This document shows, piece after piece, positions 41,196 through 49,820 of a DNA stretch of 54,777 bases. The notes under the pieces are model-generated. The model saw nothing but the letters and a program-made list of their open reading frames with translations. It ran no database searches and was not told where the DNA came from. The stretch is taken from NCBI RefSeq assembly GCF_003143855.1, contig NZ_QFRK01000016.1, forward strand, positions 10,789-65,565, read 5' to 3'. Every line of letters starts with the position of its first letter. Positions within the stretch are counted from its first letter, which is position 1. The stretch comes from Streptomyces sp. NWU339. GTDB lineage: Bacteria; Actinomycetota; Actinomycetes; Streptomycetales; Streptomycetaceae. The position numbers and the translations under genes were made by a program.

Positions 41196-44100
41196 ATGGG
41201 CACCACCATGCACGACGAGGTCATCGCCGCCGAGCAGAAGGCGGTGGACCACGCGTACGACTGCTACACCGCGCGGCTGGCCGAGATGACCGGGACATCG
41301 GCCGCCACGGCATCGGCGAGCGGGAAGGACGGCATCGCCAACCGCAAGGAGGCGGAGGCACGGGCCGCGGCGTACGACGGACTCGGTGACGAGGCACTGG
41401 TCTTCTCCCGTGTCGATGCGCCGGAGGATCCCGGCGGAAAGCCCCGTCCCTGGTACATCGGCCGACGGGTCGTGCACGACTCCGACAAGGAACTCGTGGT
41501 CCTGCCGTGGACCAGCCCGCTCGCGAAGAGGTGGGCCGAAGCCCTGCCCGAGGCCCCCGGGGAGGTGGCCCTGCGGCGGCAGCTGCGCTGCGTGCAGCGT
41601 GTCGTCAAGGGCTACTTCGACGAAATCGCCGCCGCGACCGTCCCTCCCCCCGCTCCCATTCCGCATCCGCGGCCGGCCGCGGACGACACGATCGAGGCCG
41701 ACAGGCAGGCGGCCGCTGCCGAGACACCCCGCGTGACCCGCCCGGAGCCGGGCGTGGAACAGCGCGAGAAGCGCCGGCCGTCCCGGACACCGGGCGACGT
41801 CGCCCGCATCCAGCGCCGCAAGCCGCTGCAGCCGGACGACTTCCTGCTGCGCGAGCTGCAGCGCTCGCGCAGCGGCCGGATGCGGGACATCGTCGAGACC
41901 ATCCGCCGCGACCAGATGGACCTGGTCACCGGTTCTCCGTCCGACATCCTCGTCGTGCAGGGCGGCCCGGGTACCGGTAAGTCCGCCGTCGGTCTGCACC
42001 GGGTGACCTGGCTCGTCAACAACGAGCACTTCAAGGCCCAGGACATCCTCGTCATCGGTCCCCACCAGAGGTTCCTCGACTACGTCGGCCAGGTGCTGCC
42101 CACCCTCGGCACGCGCGACGTCAACGCCGTCCAGCTGAACCGCCTGTGGGACGGCGAGATCCTCGGCACCGACACCCCGCAGGCGCGGCGGGTGAAGTCC
42201 GACGAGCGCATGGCGGCCGTGCTGCGGCGCCGCGTCGAGAGCGCCTGCCGTCCCGAGGCACTCGACGACCTCACCACCGCACCCTCCTATGAGGGCGACG
42301 AGCCGTCCGTCGTCGTCACCGCCGGCAGTACGACGCTGCGCGTGCCGAAGTCCGAAGTCCTCGCGCTCCTCGACGAGGCACGCGACAGCGACGGCCCCTA
42401 CCGGCAGCGCCGCGACCGCTTCCGCAGTCTGTTCGTCGACCGCCTCCTGCAGGAACTGGCCACTGTCGCCCCGCGCCGCGGCCAGGACGGCACGATCCGC
42501 CGCGACCTCGAGCGCAACCGCCGCGTCGAGCGGCTCGTCGAGCGCCTCTGGCCGTCGCCCGGTGCAAGGGAGGCCCTGCGCAGCCTCTACGACTCGCCCG
42601 ACCTCCTGCGCGCCTGCGCGGACGGCATCCTCGACGGGGACGAGCAGGCAGCGCTCCACCGGCCACGGGCCGCCACCGCCGACGCCGATCCCTGGACGCT
42701 CGACGACCACGTCTGCCTCGAAGAACTCCGGTTCCTCGTCGATGGGGAGACACCCCGGCGCTACGGGCACATCGTCGTCGACGAGGCCCAGGACCTCACC
42801 CCGCTGCAGGCCCGTGCGCTGCGCCGCCGCTGTGCCGTCGGCGGCTCCATGACCGTCCTCGGCGACCTCGCCCAGGCCACCGGCCCCCACACCCACCTCA
42901 GCTGGGACCCTCTCGGCACCCTTCTGTCCGACCACGGGGACTGGCGGGTCGCCGAGCTGAACACCAGCTACCGAGTGCCGGCCGAGATCATGGAATTCGT
43001 TGCACCCCTCGCCCGCGCGGTCGCTCCCGGACTGCCGTACCCGCAGGCCGTGCGAGAGGCGGGCGAGGACGCCGTACGGACCGTGGCGACCGAGCCGTGG
43101 AAGCTCCTCGACGACACCGTCGCCCACGTGACCCGCCTGGCAGGCACCAGCGACGGGAGCACCCGGCGCTCCGTCGCCGTCATCGTCCCCGACGACTCGG
43201 ACTGGCTCGACGAGATCGGCCGCCGCCTCGAGCAGGGCGACGACAGTACGGGCACGGACCGCGAGTCGGTGTCCGTCCTGGCCGCCGCCCAGGCCAAGGG
43301 CATGGAGTACGACCACGTCCTGGTCATCGAGCCCGCCGTCATCGCCGACCGAGGCCCGGCCGGCCTGCGGCAGCTCTACGTCGCGCTCACCCGCAGCACG
43401 CAGAGCCTGACCGTGCTGCACACCTCGCCGCTCCCGGAGGTACTCACGAACACGGACACCGTCCCCCAAGTGCCCTCCACCGAGACGGGATCCGACACGG
43501 ATGCGGGCGACGTTCCCGAGATCGGTGCCGACATCCGCGTCCGGGTCGTCGGCCCCGGCCCGGGCGGCCGCTACAAGGTCAGGGCTCTCTCTCCGGAGAC
43601 CGAGCGCCCGCTCGTCCTGACCGTCAGGCACGGTTCCGCTCCTCCCCGCCCGGGCGACGAGCTCGACTGCTGGGTCTTCGCCAACGAGACCGGTCACAGC
43701 GTGCTCACCGCCGACCGGCGGGGCCGCCTGCCCGTCTCGCCGAAGATGGCCGAACGCTACGCGGCCGCGCTCGGCGTGCTCGACGACCTGGTGGCCGGCG
43801 GCGAAGACGTACTCGACGGCACCCGCGCCCGGCTGTCGGATCTGCAGGGCATGGCCAACCGCATCCTCCGCCGCGACCAGGCGGACTGGGTGGACGTCTA
43901 CCGTGTCCTCGGCTCCCCGGACCGGCAGCGCCTCGGCGTGCTGCGCGACCTCGCCTCCCGCACCAACCGTGCGCTCAAGGACAGCACCCTGGACACCGGC
44001 CGGCTGCGGGCCGAACTCGCGGAATCCGGCTGGGTCGAGGCTCTGGCCGAAGCACGGCAGACGCTTCGTACCCGCCTCGCCGACGCCGCGGAAGAAGACC

Positions 44101-44639
44101 CCGAGAACACCACCGACCCCGCCACCCACGAGCCCGAGCAGCCCGATCGCTCCGAGCAGAAGGAAACCGAACCCGTGACCACCGTCGAAGAAGCACCCGC
44201 CGCACCGGCCGTGACCACGAAGGAGGGCTTCCTGCGCGCCCTGGAGACCTCGGCCGCCGCCGACCGCACCTGCAAGAAGCACGAGGCGGTGCGCCACGCA
44301 CTGAAGTCGGAGCTGCTGTGGGCGGACCTCCAGCCGGCCGACTCCCCGGTCGTCGACGTCTCCTGCGACACGGACCGCGGCCTGTTCGTCTACGAGGTCC
44401 TGGGCGCCGGCCGCTCTGCCTACGAGGACCTCCGCTCGGGGGCGACCCGCCTCCTCGAGATCAACCACACACTGTCCGCACCGGCCGACAGCCTCTGCCT
44501 GGTCCTGTGCGAGCCGCCTGCCGAGGACTGGGCCGCCGACACCGTACGCGACGTCTTCGGAGTCCATGTCCTGTGGCGAACTCCCGGCAGCTGGGGCGGC
44601 GACGACCCCGACACCGCCCTGGGCCGCCGCCCGGAGTGA
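41196..44639 (+). CDS. HelD-like UvrD/REP superfamily helicase with C-terminal extension
   Basis: The 1147-aa protein has an N-terminal antiparallel helical arm (about 1-170, EVIAAEQKAVDHAYDCYTAR), an ATPase with Walker A VVQGGPGTGKSAVGLHR near residue 256, Walker B HIVVDEAQDLTP near 527, and motif VI YVALTRSTQSLTV. This is the actinobacterial HelD architecture, which recycles RNA polymerase and, in the HelR form, protects it from rifamycins. After residue 970 comes an acidic, Pro-rich linker and a folded C-terminal domain (about 1020-1130: VVDVSCDTDRGLFVYEVLG) that resembles a restriction-endonuclease-like core without a clear catalytic Lys. The length is well above the usual HelD. AGGGAGG precedes the ATG. 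Confidence 0.85.
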   Translation: MGTTMHDEVIAAEQKAVDHAYDCYTARLAEMTGTSAATASASGKDGIANRKEAEARAAAYDGLGDEALVFSRVDAPEDPGGKPRPWYIGRRVVHDSDKELVVLPWTSPLAKRWAEALPEAPGEVALRRQLRCVQRVVKGYFDEIAAATVPPPAPIPHPRPAADDTIEADRQAAAAETPRVTRPEPGVEQREKRRPSRTPGDVARIQRRKPLQPDDFLLRELQRSRSGRMRDIVETIRRDQMDLVTGSPSDILVVQGGPGTGKSAVGLHRVTWLVNNEHFKAQDILVIGPHQRFLDYVGQVLPTLGTRDVNAVQLNRLWDGEILGTDTPQARRVKSDERMAAVLRRRVESACRPEALDDLTTAPSYEGDEPSVVVTAGSTTLRVPKSEVLALLDEARDSDGPYRQRRDRFRSLFVDRLLQELATVAPRRGQDGTIRRDLERNRRVERLVERLWPSPGAREALRSLYDSPDLLRACADGILDGDEQAALHRPRAATADADPWTLDDHVCLEELRFLVDGETPRRYGHIVVDEAQDLTPLQARALRRRCAVGGSMTVLGDLAQATGPHTHLSWDPLGTLLSDHGDWRVAELNTSYRVPAEIMEFVAPLARAVAPGLPYPQAVREAGEDAVRTVATEPWKLLDDTVAHVTRLAGTSDGSTRRSVAVIVPDDSDWLDEIGRRLEQGDDSTGTDRESVSVLAAAQAKGMEYDHVLVIEPAVIADRGPAGLRQLYVALTRSTQSLTVLHTSPLPEVLTNTDTVPQVPSTETGSDTDAGDVPEIGADIRVRVVGPGPGGRYKVRALSPETERPLVLTVRHGSAPPRPGDELDCWVFANETGHSVLTADRRGRLPVSPKMAERYAAALGVLDDLVAGGEDVLDGTRARLSDLQGMANRILRRDQADWVDVYRVLGSPDRQRLGVLRDLASRTNRALKDSTLDTGRLRAELAESGWVEALAEARQTLRTRLADAAEEDPENTTDPATHEPEQPDRSEQKETEPVTTVEEAPAAPAVTTKEGFLRALETSAAADRTCKKHEAVRHALKSELLWADLQPADSPVVDVSCDTDRGLFVYEVLGAGRSAYEDLRSGATRLLEINHTLSAPADSLCLVLCEPPAEDWAADTVRDVFGVHVLWRTPGSWGGDDPDTALGRRPE

Positions 44640-44962
44640 ATAGCTCGGGCCGCTACGTGAAGCGACCCTGCTGTCTGCGGCAAGGGGGAAGTGGTGTCCA
44701 CTTCGCCCGGCTGTCGTATGGGCAGGCCCGAGCTTTGCTGGACGAACACACCGCCATGCGCGGGCCCGGGACCGGCTGGGACCTGCACGAGTACCGCCAT
44801 TCCTCCCTCACCCACCTCGGAGAGGCTGGGGCGAGCCTGTTGCTGCTGATGGCGAAGTCACGACACAAGAAACCGGAGACCGTTCGCAGGTACTTCAAGC
44901 CGCCCCCGGAGGCGATCGCCAAGCTCACCAGCCTGCTCGCCCCCGGTGACAGCCGACGCTGA
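44636..44962 (+). pseudogene. Remnant of a tyrosine recombinase (C-terminal)
   Basis: The 108-codon frame overlaps the HelD stop at GTGA. From about residue 27 it is a clear phage/plasmid-type integrase C-terminus: LSYGQARALLDEHTAM, the catalytic HxxR box in LHEYRHSSLTHLGEAG, SRHKKPETVRRYFKP with the His/Lys and nucleophile Tyr. The catalytic first Arg, the N-terminal core-binding and arm domains are all missing, and the first 25 codons (SGRYVKRPCCLRQGG) are unrelated. It cannot be active. Confidence 0.75.
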
Positions 44963-44998
44963 ACGCGGGCGGCCTGATTCGCCTGTCGCTTCTTCGCT

Positions 44999-45634
44999 TT
45001 ACTTGGTCCGGTCTTCATGGAAGCGAGGAGGCAGGACCAGTCGCTCCCAGAGGCCGGCCAGGTGTGCGTGGAGGATCTCGTGCGCCTCTTGCGGGGTGAG
45101 GTGGCCGATGAGTACGTGCGTGGTGAGGCCGTCCGCAAGGGCGAGGAGGGTGCGGGCCTCGCGCTGTGGATCGAGGGGCACGGCGTGGTCGGCGCCCTCG
45201 CCGATTTCCGAGATGAGGCGGGTGAACGCCTCCTGCAGGGCTGCGTAGTTCGCCTTCAGCGTCCTGGCGAGCGCCTCGCTGACGGCCGCCTGCGCGACGA
45301 AGGCGAGCCAGACCCTGGCTTCGGCGCGGTGCTCTTCTCTGAGCAGTGAGACCTCGGTGGCCGCGTGGCCCAGAGCGGTGCCGGCCGACTGGGCCGGGCT
45401 CCTGACGAGGCGGGCCTGTACGCGCTCGCTGATCCGCTCGCCGATGTGCCCGAGAGCGAATACGAGCATCTCTTCCTTGGTGCGGAAGCACCGCTGAACG
45501 GCGCCCATGGACACCTGCGCCTGGGCGGCGACGTCGCGAAGGGTCACGCCCTCAAGGCCGCGTTCGTCGGCGAGGCGGCAGACGGCCTCGGCGATGAGGC
45601 GGCGTCGGCTCACGTGATCCACCTGCCTGGGCAT
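44999..45634 (-). CDS. TetR-family regulator
   Basis: This 211-aa protein has an N-terminal HTH (LADERGLEGVTLRDVAAQAQ, then VSMGAVQRCFRTKEEML) and a helical ligand-binding domain. It starts at ATG 45634 (GGGAGG 9 bases upstream) and is divergent from an amidase gene across 131 bases containing an inverted repeat. It is most likely the repressor of the amidase and itself. A minus-strand -10 TAAAGT lies near 45683-45678. Confidence 0.88.
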   Translation of the reverse strand: MPRQVDHVSRRRLIAEAVCRLADERGLEGVTLRDVAAQAQVSMGAVQRCFRTKEEMLVFALGHIGERISERVQARLVRSPAQSAGTALGHAATEVSLLREEHRAEARVWLAFVAQAAVSEALARTLKANYAALQEAFTRLISEIGEGADHAVPLDPQREARTLLALADGLTTHVLIGHLTPQEAHEILHAHLAGLWERLVLPPRFHEDRTK

Positions 45635-45723
45635 GCCCGATTGCCTCCCTGCTCCACGGCGCTCTGCTTCGCAGCGCACTTTATTCGATGCGCTCGTATC
45701 GGTACCAGGGTACGGTTACGGTT

Positions 45724-45741
45724 CCGATGCAGGTGCATCGG
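45724..45741. promoter_or_regulatory. TetR operator candidate upstream of amidase
   Basis: The perfect inverted repeat CCGATGC-AGGT-GCATCGG (45724-45741) lies 25 bases before the amidase ATG and 90 before the TetR ATG. A second CGGTACC-rich half-site cluster (ATCGGTACC near 45697) precedes it. A -10 TACGGT for the amidase lies about 10 bases upstream of the repeat. Confidence 0.55.
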
Positions 45742-45765
45742 TACGTAGGGGAGGAAGGAAAGGCC

Positions 45766-47196
45766 ATGCAGGGCGCCTTGTGGAAGATGTCGGCCGTCGC
45801 CCAGGCGGAGGCCGTGCGCGGCGCACACGTCTCGGCACTCGAACTGGTCGACAGTCACCTCGACCGCATCGCCGAGGTCAACCCGCAAGTGAACGCGGTC
45901 ACGCAGCTCCTGGCGGAGCGCGCACGCGAAGCCGCGACACAGACGGACCGTCGGCGGGCCGCCGGTGAAGCGCTGGGGCCGCTCGCGGGCGTGCCGTTCA
46001 CCGTGAAGGAGAGCACCGCCGTCGAAGGCGTGCCGACCACGTTCGGCACGGAGCGCTTCCGCGATCTGGTGGCGCCGTCCGACGCGCCCCCGGTGGCGCG
46101 GCTGCGCGCGGCCGGGGCCATTCCCATCGGGCACAGCAACATTCCCACCCTGATCCTGGCGGGGATGCACACGCGCAGTGAACTGTTCGGCGACACGGTC
46201 AATCCGTGGGACAGCAGCCGGACCCCGGGCGGCTCCAGCGGGGGCGACGCGGTGGCCGTGGCCACGGGCATGGCGGCGCTCGGGCTCGGCAACGACTCAG
46301 GGGGATCGGTGCGCGTCCCGGCCCAGTTCTGCGGCGTGGCCGGGCTGAAGCCGTCCACGGGCCGGTTCCCGGCCGACCACCGCGTTCTCGGCTCGGACGA
46401 CCCGGGCCCGGCGTCCCAGATACTGGTCACCGACGGCCCGCTGGCCCGGAGCGTGGGCGACCTACGGCTGGCCTACGAGGTGCTGGCCGGGACCGATCCG
46501 CGAGACCCACGGGCCGTACCGGTGCCCACGTACGGCGAAGCACTCCCCGGGCCGGTGAAGGTCGCGGTCGTGGCGGACCCCGGCGGGCACGGCGTCCACC
46601 CCGCGGTTCGCGGAGCCATCGAGACCGTGGCCGACGCACTCCGCGACGCCGGATACGACGTGCGTGAGGTACGAGACGTACCGCGGATGGACGAGGCTCT
46701 CGAAGCGTACGGCCGAATCACCGTGACCGAGTTCGCCCCGACCTGGCCGGTGGTGCGCGAACTGCTCGGCAAAGGCGGGGACCGCTACATCGCGATGGCG
46801 ATGGAACAGACCCCGCCCGCAAGCGCGGACGAGTTCATGAAGCTGATGGGCACCTGGATGACCATTCGCCGCTCGTGGGCCGAATTCCTCGACACATACC
46901 CGCTGTTGCTCGGCCCGTCGTTCACCGAGCCACCGGTCGAGCCGGGGCTGGAGTCGCGCGACAGGGCAGGCCGGGACCGGGTCGGGTCGGGGATGCGCCT
47001 GTGCAGCGTGACCAGCTTCGTGGGCGTGCCCGGTGTGGCCGTACCGACCGGCGTGGTCGACGGGCTCCCCTTGGGAGTGCAGATCGTCGGGCGCGCGTTC
47101 CGAGAGGACCTGTGCCTGGACGCGGCCCAGGCGATCGAGGACCGGCTCGGAGTTCTCACACCGGTCGACCCGCGCGTAGGAGGCCGGGCTGATTGA
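45766..47196 (+). CDS. Amidase-signature-family hydrolase
   Basis: The 476-aa amidase carries the Ser-cisSer-Lys triad: Lys81 in VPFTVKES, the cis-Ser in PGGSSGGDAVAVATGM (about 158), and the nucleophile Ser in GNDSGGSVRVPA (about 181). It cleaves amide bonds of unknown substrate (the family includes GatA, indole-acetamide hydrolase, 6-aminohexanoate cyclic dimer hydrolase). ATG 45766 follows GAGGAAGGAAAGG; an upstream GTG at 45688 would run through the operator. It lies between the integrase and Tn3 remnants, so it may be horizontally acquired cargo. Confidence 0.92.
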   Translation: MQGALWKMSAVAQAEAVRGAHVSALELVDSHLDRIAEVNPQVNAVTQLLAERAREAATQTDRRRAAGEALGPLAGVPFTVKESTAVEGVPTTFGTERFRDLVAPSDAPPVARLRAAGAIPIGHSNIPTLILAGMHTRSELFGDTVNPWDSSRTPGGSSGGDAVAVATGMAALGLGNDSGGSVRVPAQFCGVAGLKPSTGRFPADHRVLGSDDPGPASQILVTDGPLARSVGDLRLAYEVLAGTDPRDPRAVPVPTYGEALPGPVKVAVVADPGGHGVHPAVRGAIETVADALRDAGYDVREVRDVPRMDEALEAYGRITVTEFAPTWPVVRELLGKGGDRYIAMAMEQTPPASADEFMKLMGTWMTIRRSWAEFLDTYPLLLGPSFTEPPVEPGLESRDRAGRDRVGSGMRLCSVTSFVGVPGVAVPTGVVDGLPLGVQIVGRAFREDLCLDAAQAIEDRLGVLTPVDPRVGGRAD

Positions 47197-47713
47197 GCCC
47201 TTGCGACAGAGAGGGCGCCTTCGGCGGCCCCCGTATCCCTCCGCATCCCTCACCCTCAGCATGCTGGCCCCGCGCCAACGGTCTGGCTGAAAACGAACCC
47301 GTTCGCCACAAACCGCTTTCAACAGCATTCCTGGATCGCGGTACGTGTGGAGACGCCCGAGGCTCCAACGACGATCGGCGCCCAGAACGACAACCGGAAT
47401 GGACACCATGAACACGGCCCCCACCGAGGACCATTCGCCCTCCTGCCGCGACTTGGTCGGTCTCCTCGCCCAGCCCGACCGGCGCGCCCGCCAGCGCGTT
47501 CTGCCGTCGCCGTGGTTTCGTGGCTCGGCCCGGACGAGTCGCGCGGACCAGGGCATCGGCCAAGACCACATGGCCCTCGTACGGCAGGTCGATCCGCAGT
47601 ACCGGCGCGACCGCCTGCTGCCACCAGACAGCTCGATGACGCACTGACTGCACCGCCGGATGTTCTTCCTGGCCATATCCCCAGGGGCCTCCGGCCATGC
47701 GGGCCAGCGCCGG

Positions 47714-47857
47714 TCATTCGTCGTCGGCGGCGTCCTCGCCCCGCAGCGGGCGCAGCCCGCCGGGCAGGGCGGGCAGCTGGAACGAGTACCGGTCGTGCAT
47801 GTTGATGTGATGCCGCACACACGGGGAGAGGCGGGCCACGTCCGCGTCGCGGGCGCC
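47714..47857 (-). pseudogene. Remnant of a Tn3-family transposase (extreme C-terminus)
   Basis: On the minus strand a 47-codon open frame reads RDADVARLSPCVRHHINM then HDRYSFQLPALPGGLRPLR to TGA (47716-47714). This is the characteristic end of TnpA of Tn3-type transposons (RLSPFVRHHINMxGRYSFQLP). A stop codon lies immediately upstream in frame, and the rest of the roughly 1000-aa protein is absent. It marks past transposon activity beside the amidase. Confidence 0.8.
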
Positions 47858-48056
47858 TCATCCACCGCGTCCAGCCGTGGTGTTCCCCCGTTCGGTCATG
47901 CCCGAGCGCTCGCAAGGACGGCATTCCGAGCTCTGAATCCGCAGGAGTTGCTGAGCGCCGGGTCGAGAACGCCTTCCTTGGGCGACCGTGCCACCTCGAT
48001 GTTCATGCGTGGGTCAAGCACGCGGCTGACCTCGGTCCACCAGTAGCCCATAGTGT

Positions 48057-48087
48057 GGTGCCCCCGTGGAACTGCCACGGGGGCACC
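48057..48087. terminator. Strong palindromic hairpin, terminator-like
   Basis: GGTGCCCCCGTGG (48057-48069) and CCACGGGGGCACC (48075-48087) form a perfect 13-bp stem with loop AACTG. CCCCTTTC follows. It lies between two unrelated segments; it could end transcription from either side. Confidence 0.6.
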
Positions 48088-48158
48088 CCCCTTTCGCACA
48101 CTCACCGCGCAGGCCGTCACGGCCAACCGAAGCGGCCCCCTAGAGAGACAACCTTCCT

Positions 48159-48434
48159 GTGCTGATCGCAATCGCTGCCCTGGGCATCACGCTCTTCTGC
48201 CTCACCCTCTGGTGCTCGGTCACCGTCGCCCGGATGCGGGACCTCCCCTCATGGCGTAGATACCTCCCCTTGACCTGCCTCCTGATCGCGACCACCGCCA
48301 GCCTGCTGCGTGCTTTCGACATTCCACAGATCGCCAACGCCGTCGCGTTCCCCCTCAACCTTGCCGCCCTCGTGCTGTCACTGCGCGAAATCCGCGCACG
48401 CCGAGGCACCCGCACCGGCCTCCGCACCAACTGA
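48159..48434 (+). CDS. Small membrane protein
   Basis: This 91-aa protein has three predicted helices: IAIAALGITLFCLTLW, LPLTCLLIATTASLLRAF and AFPLNLAALVLSLREIR. Start GTG 48159 has AGAGAG 8-13 bases upstream. The family is not recognised; similar short membrane proteins occur near XRE/DUF397 genes. Codon use is GC-rich at third positions, which supports a real gene. Confidence 0.55.
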   Translation: MLIAIAALGITLFCLTLWCSVTVARMRDLPSWRRYLPLTCLLIATTASLLRAFDIPQIANAVAFPLNLAALVLSLREIRARRGTRTGLRTN

Positions 48435-48569
48435 AACCCAGGGAGGGCGAGATGGCGGGTGCCAAAGCGGGGCTCGGCTTGGGGTGAAGCGGAGAAGCAG
48501 CTCGCGCTGGATGTCGAGTAGTCATGAGAGGTTCGGTGGGGCAGCGAGGGGCGCTGTCCCACCGGGGGT

Positions 48570-48761
48570 TCAGACGCGTGAGTCGGCTGCCAGCGTCGTG
48601 AACGCCGACCAGGCGCCGAAGGAGACAGTCAGGGGCTGTCTTTGGGTGTCCTTCGAGTCGCGGACAAGGACTGCCTCGGTCCGCACGGCGACCTCGATGC
48701 AGTTGTCGCCAGAGCTGCCGCTGTAACTGCTCTTGAACCAGGTCAGTTCAGTGGTACTCAT
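48570..48761 (-). CDS. DUF397 protein
   Basis: The 63-aa protein has the signature LTWFKSSYSGSSGDNCIEV and VLVRDSKDTQRQPLTVS. DUF397 proteins accompany XRE/DUF5753 regulators in Streptomyces (WhiJ/AbaA type) and probably act as partners. The ATG overlaps the XRE stop by 4 bases, so the two are co-translated. Confidence 0.93.
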   Translation of the reverse strand: MSTTELTWFKSSYSGSSGDNCIEVAVRTEAVLVRDSKDTQRQPLTVSFGAWSAFTTLAADSRV

Positions 48762-49612
48762 AGTGCTCCTCGCATCTGCTCCAGCAGGCTTACTGTGGCT
48801 TCGCGGCCGAGGGCCTGTGAACGCAGCTTGCCATAGCGCTGGAGCATCGCGCTGACGTCTTTCGGCGAGGTGATCAAGATGCTTGACTGCTGACCTTCGG
48901 AGTAGCCCACCCACTCATGCTGAGGTGTCTCCGCCAGGTACATCAAGCCGTCGATTCCGGCGTGATCGTACTGACGCAAGGGCATCAGCTGGATCTCTAC
49001 GTTCCGTCGAACGCTTTCCTTCAGCAGGTGGTCCAGCAGCTGGCGCGCGACCTCTGGTCCGCCCATGTGCCGCTCAAGAAGAGCCTGTTCGATGACAAAG
49101 CTGAAGGCTGTGTTCGGCCGCTCGGTCAGAAGCTGTTGCCGTTCCAGGCGTGCGGTGACCTGGCGTTCGATCTGATCCTCCGAGAGGGGTGGCAGCCGCC
49201 GCTCGAAGATGGCCCTGATGTACGGCTCAGGCTGCAACAACCCCGGAATCGCCCGGCACTCGTACGCATACAGCGAGATGGCCTCCTCCTCGATGCCGGC
49301 CCATTGCCGGAACCAGGACGCCAGCCCCGCCCTGCGGGTCAGGCTCCGTGCCGCCGCCGCCAGTACGCGTGCCGCGGTCGCGCCCAGGCTCTCCTCCGAC
49401 CTGTCCAGCAGGTCCCTGGGCGGGAACCGCTTGCCCTGTTCGATCTTGGCGATGTACGCGGCCGAGTACCGCACCAGCGGTGCGAACTGCTCCTGTGTCA
49501 GACGGGCTTCCTCGCGCAGGGCCTTGAGGACCGCGCCGAAGGTCTTCAGGCTCTCAGAGAGTTCCGGCTCGCAGTTCCCGCCTGCCGCCCCGCCGCCGTT
49601 GTCCGTCGCCAT
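48758..49612 (-). CDS. XRE-family regulator with DUF5753 domain (WhiJ-like)
   Basis: This 284-aa protein has an N-terminal HTH_XRE (LKALREEARLTQEQFAPLVR, YSAAYIAKIEQGKRFPP) and the C-terminal DUF5753 ligand-like domain (SLYAYECRAIPGLLQPEPYI). In Streptomyces such proteins control development and antibiotic production with DUF397 and HATPase partners. ATG 49612 follows GGGGAAGG with about 8 bases spacing. It is divergent from the ATP-binding protein. Confidence 0.92.
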   Translation of the reverse strand: MATDNGGGAAGGNCEPELSESLKTFGAVLKALREEARLTQEQFAPLVRYSAAYIAKIEQGKRFPPRDLLDRSEESLGATAARVLAAAARSLTRRAGLASWFRQWAGIEEEAISLYAYECRAIPGLLQPEPYIRAIFERRLPPLSEDQIERQVTARLERQQLLTERPNTAFSFVIEQALLERHMGGPEVARQLLDHLLKESVRRNVEIQLMPLRQYDHAGIDGLMYLAETPQHEWVGYSEGQQSSILITSPKDVSAMLQRYGKLRSQALGREATVSLLEQMRGAL

Positions 49613-49820
49613 CGCAGTCGCCTTCCCCTGTGCCGCCGGGCCGTGTCCGTGCCGGGCCCGAACGCGTGCCGTACCGTGTGCCGGGCGCGCTGCGCCACGC
49701 TCGGCACGCACATCGTCACGTACAGCGACCTACCCGGTCCAGTGCGTGTACCAGTACAGCGTGATCTGTATTGGCGGCGGACCTGCCGACGGGGCGTCAA
49801 CGCCCAGCAGGCTGAGCCTC

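Larger units (their letters stand above)
47197..48158. other. Non-coding, debris-rich region
   Basis: Only a Tn3 transposase remnant (47714-47857) and a strong hairpin (48057-48087) are recognised. The base composition is mixed, and no full gene could be supported. A small minus-strand frame (48051-47896) starts 6 bases below the hairpin; it has no known relatives that I recognise. Confidence 0.5.

Noticed and set aside
40902..44567. 1221-codon minus-strand frame
   Set aside because: It is a shadow of the HelD-like helicase.
47896..48051. 51-codon minus-strand frame starting MGYWWTEV
   Set aside because: It starts 6 bases below a strong hairpin with no ribosome site, and I recognise no homologue.
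49720..49761. GTACAGCG direct repeats between XRE and HATPase genes
   Set aside because: Two 8-mers 34 bases apart are too weak alone to call an operator.
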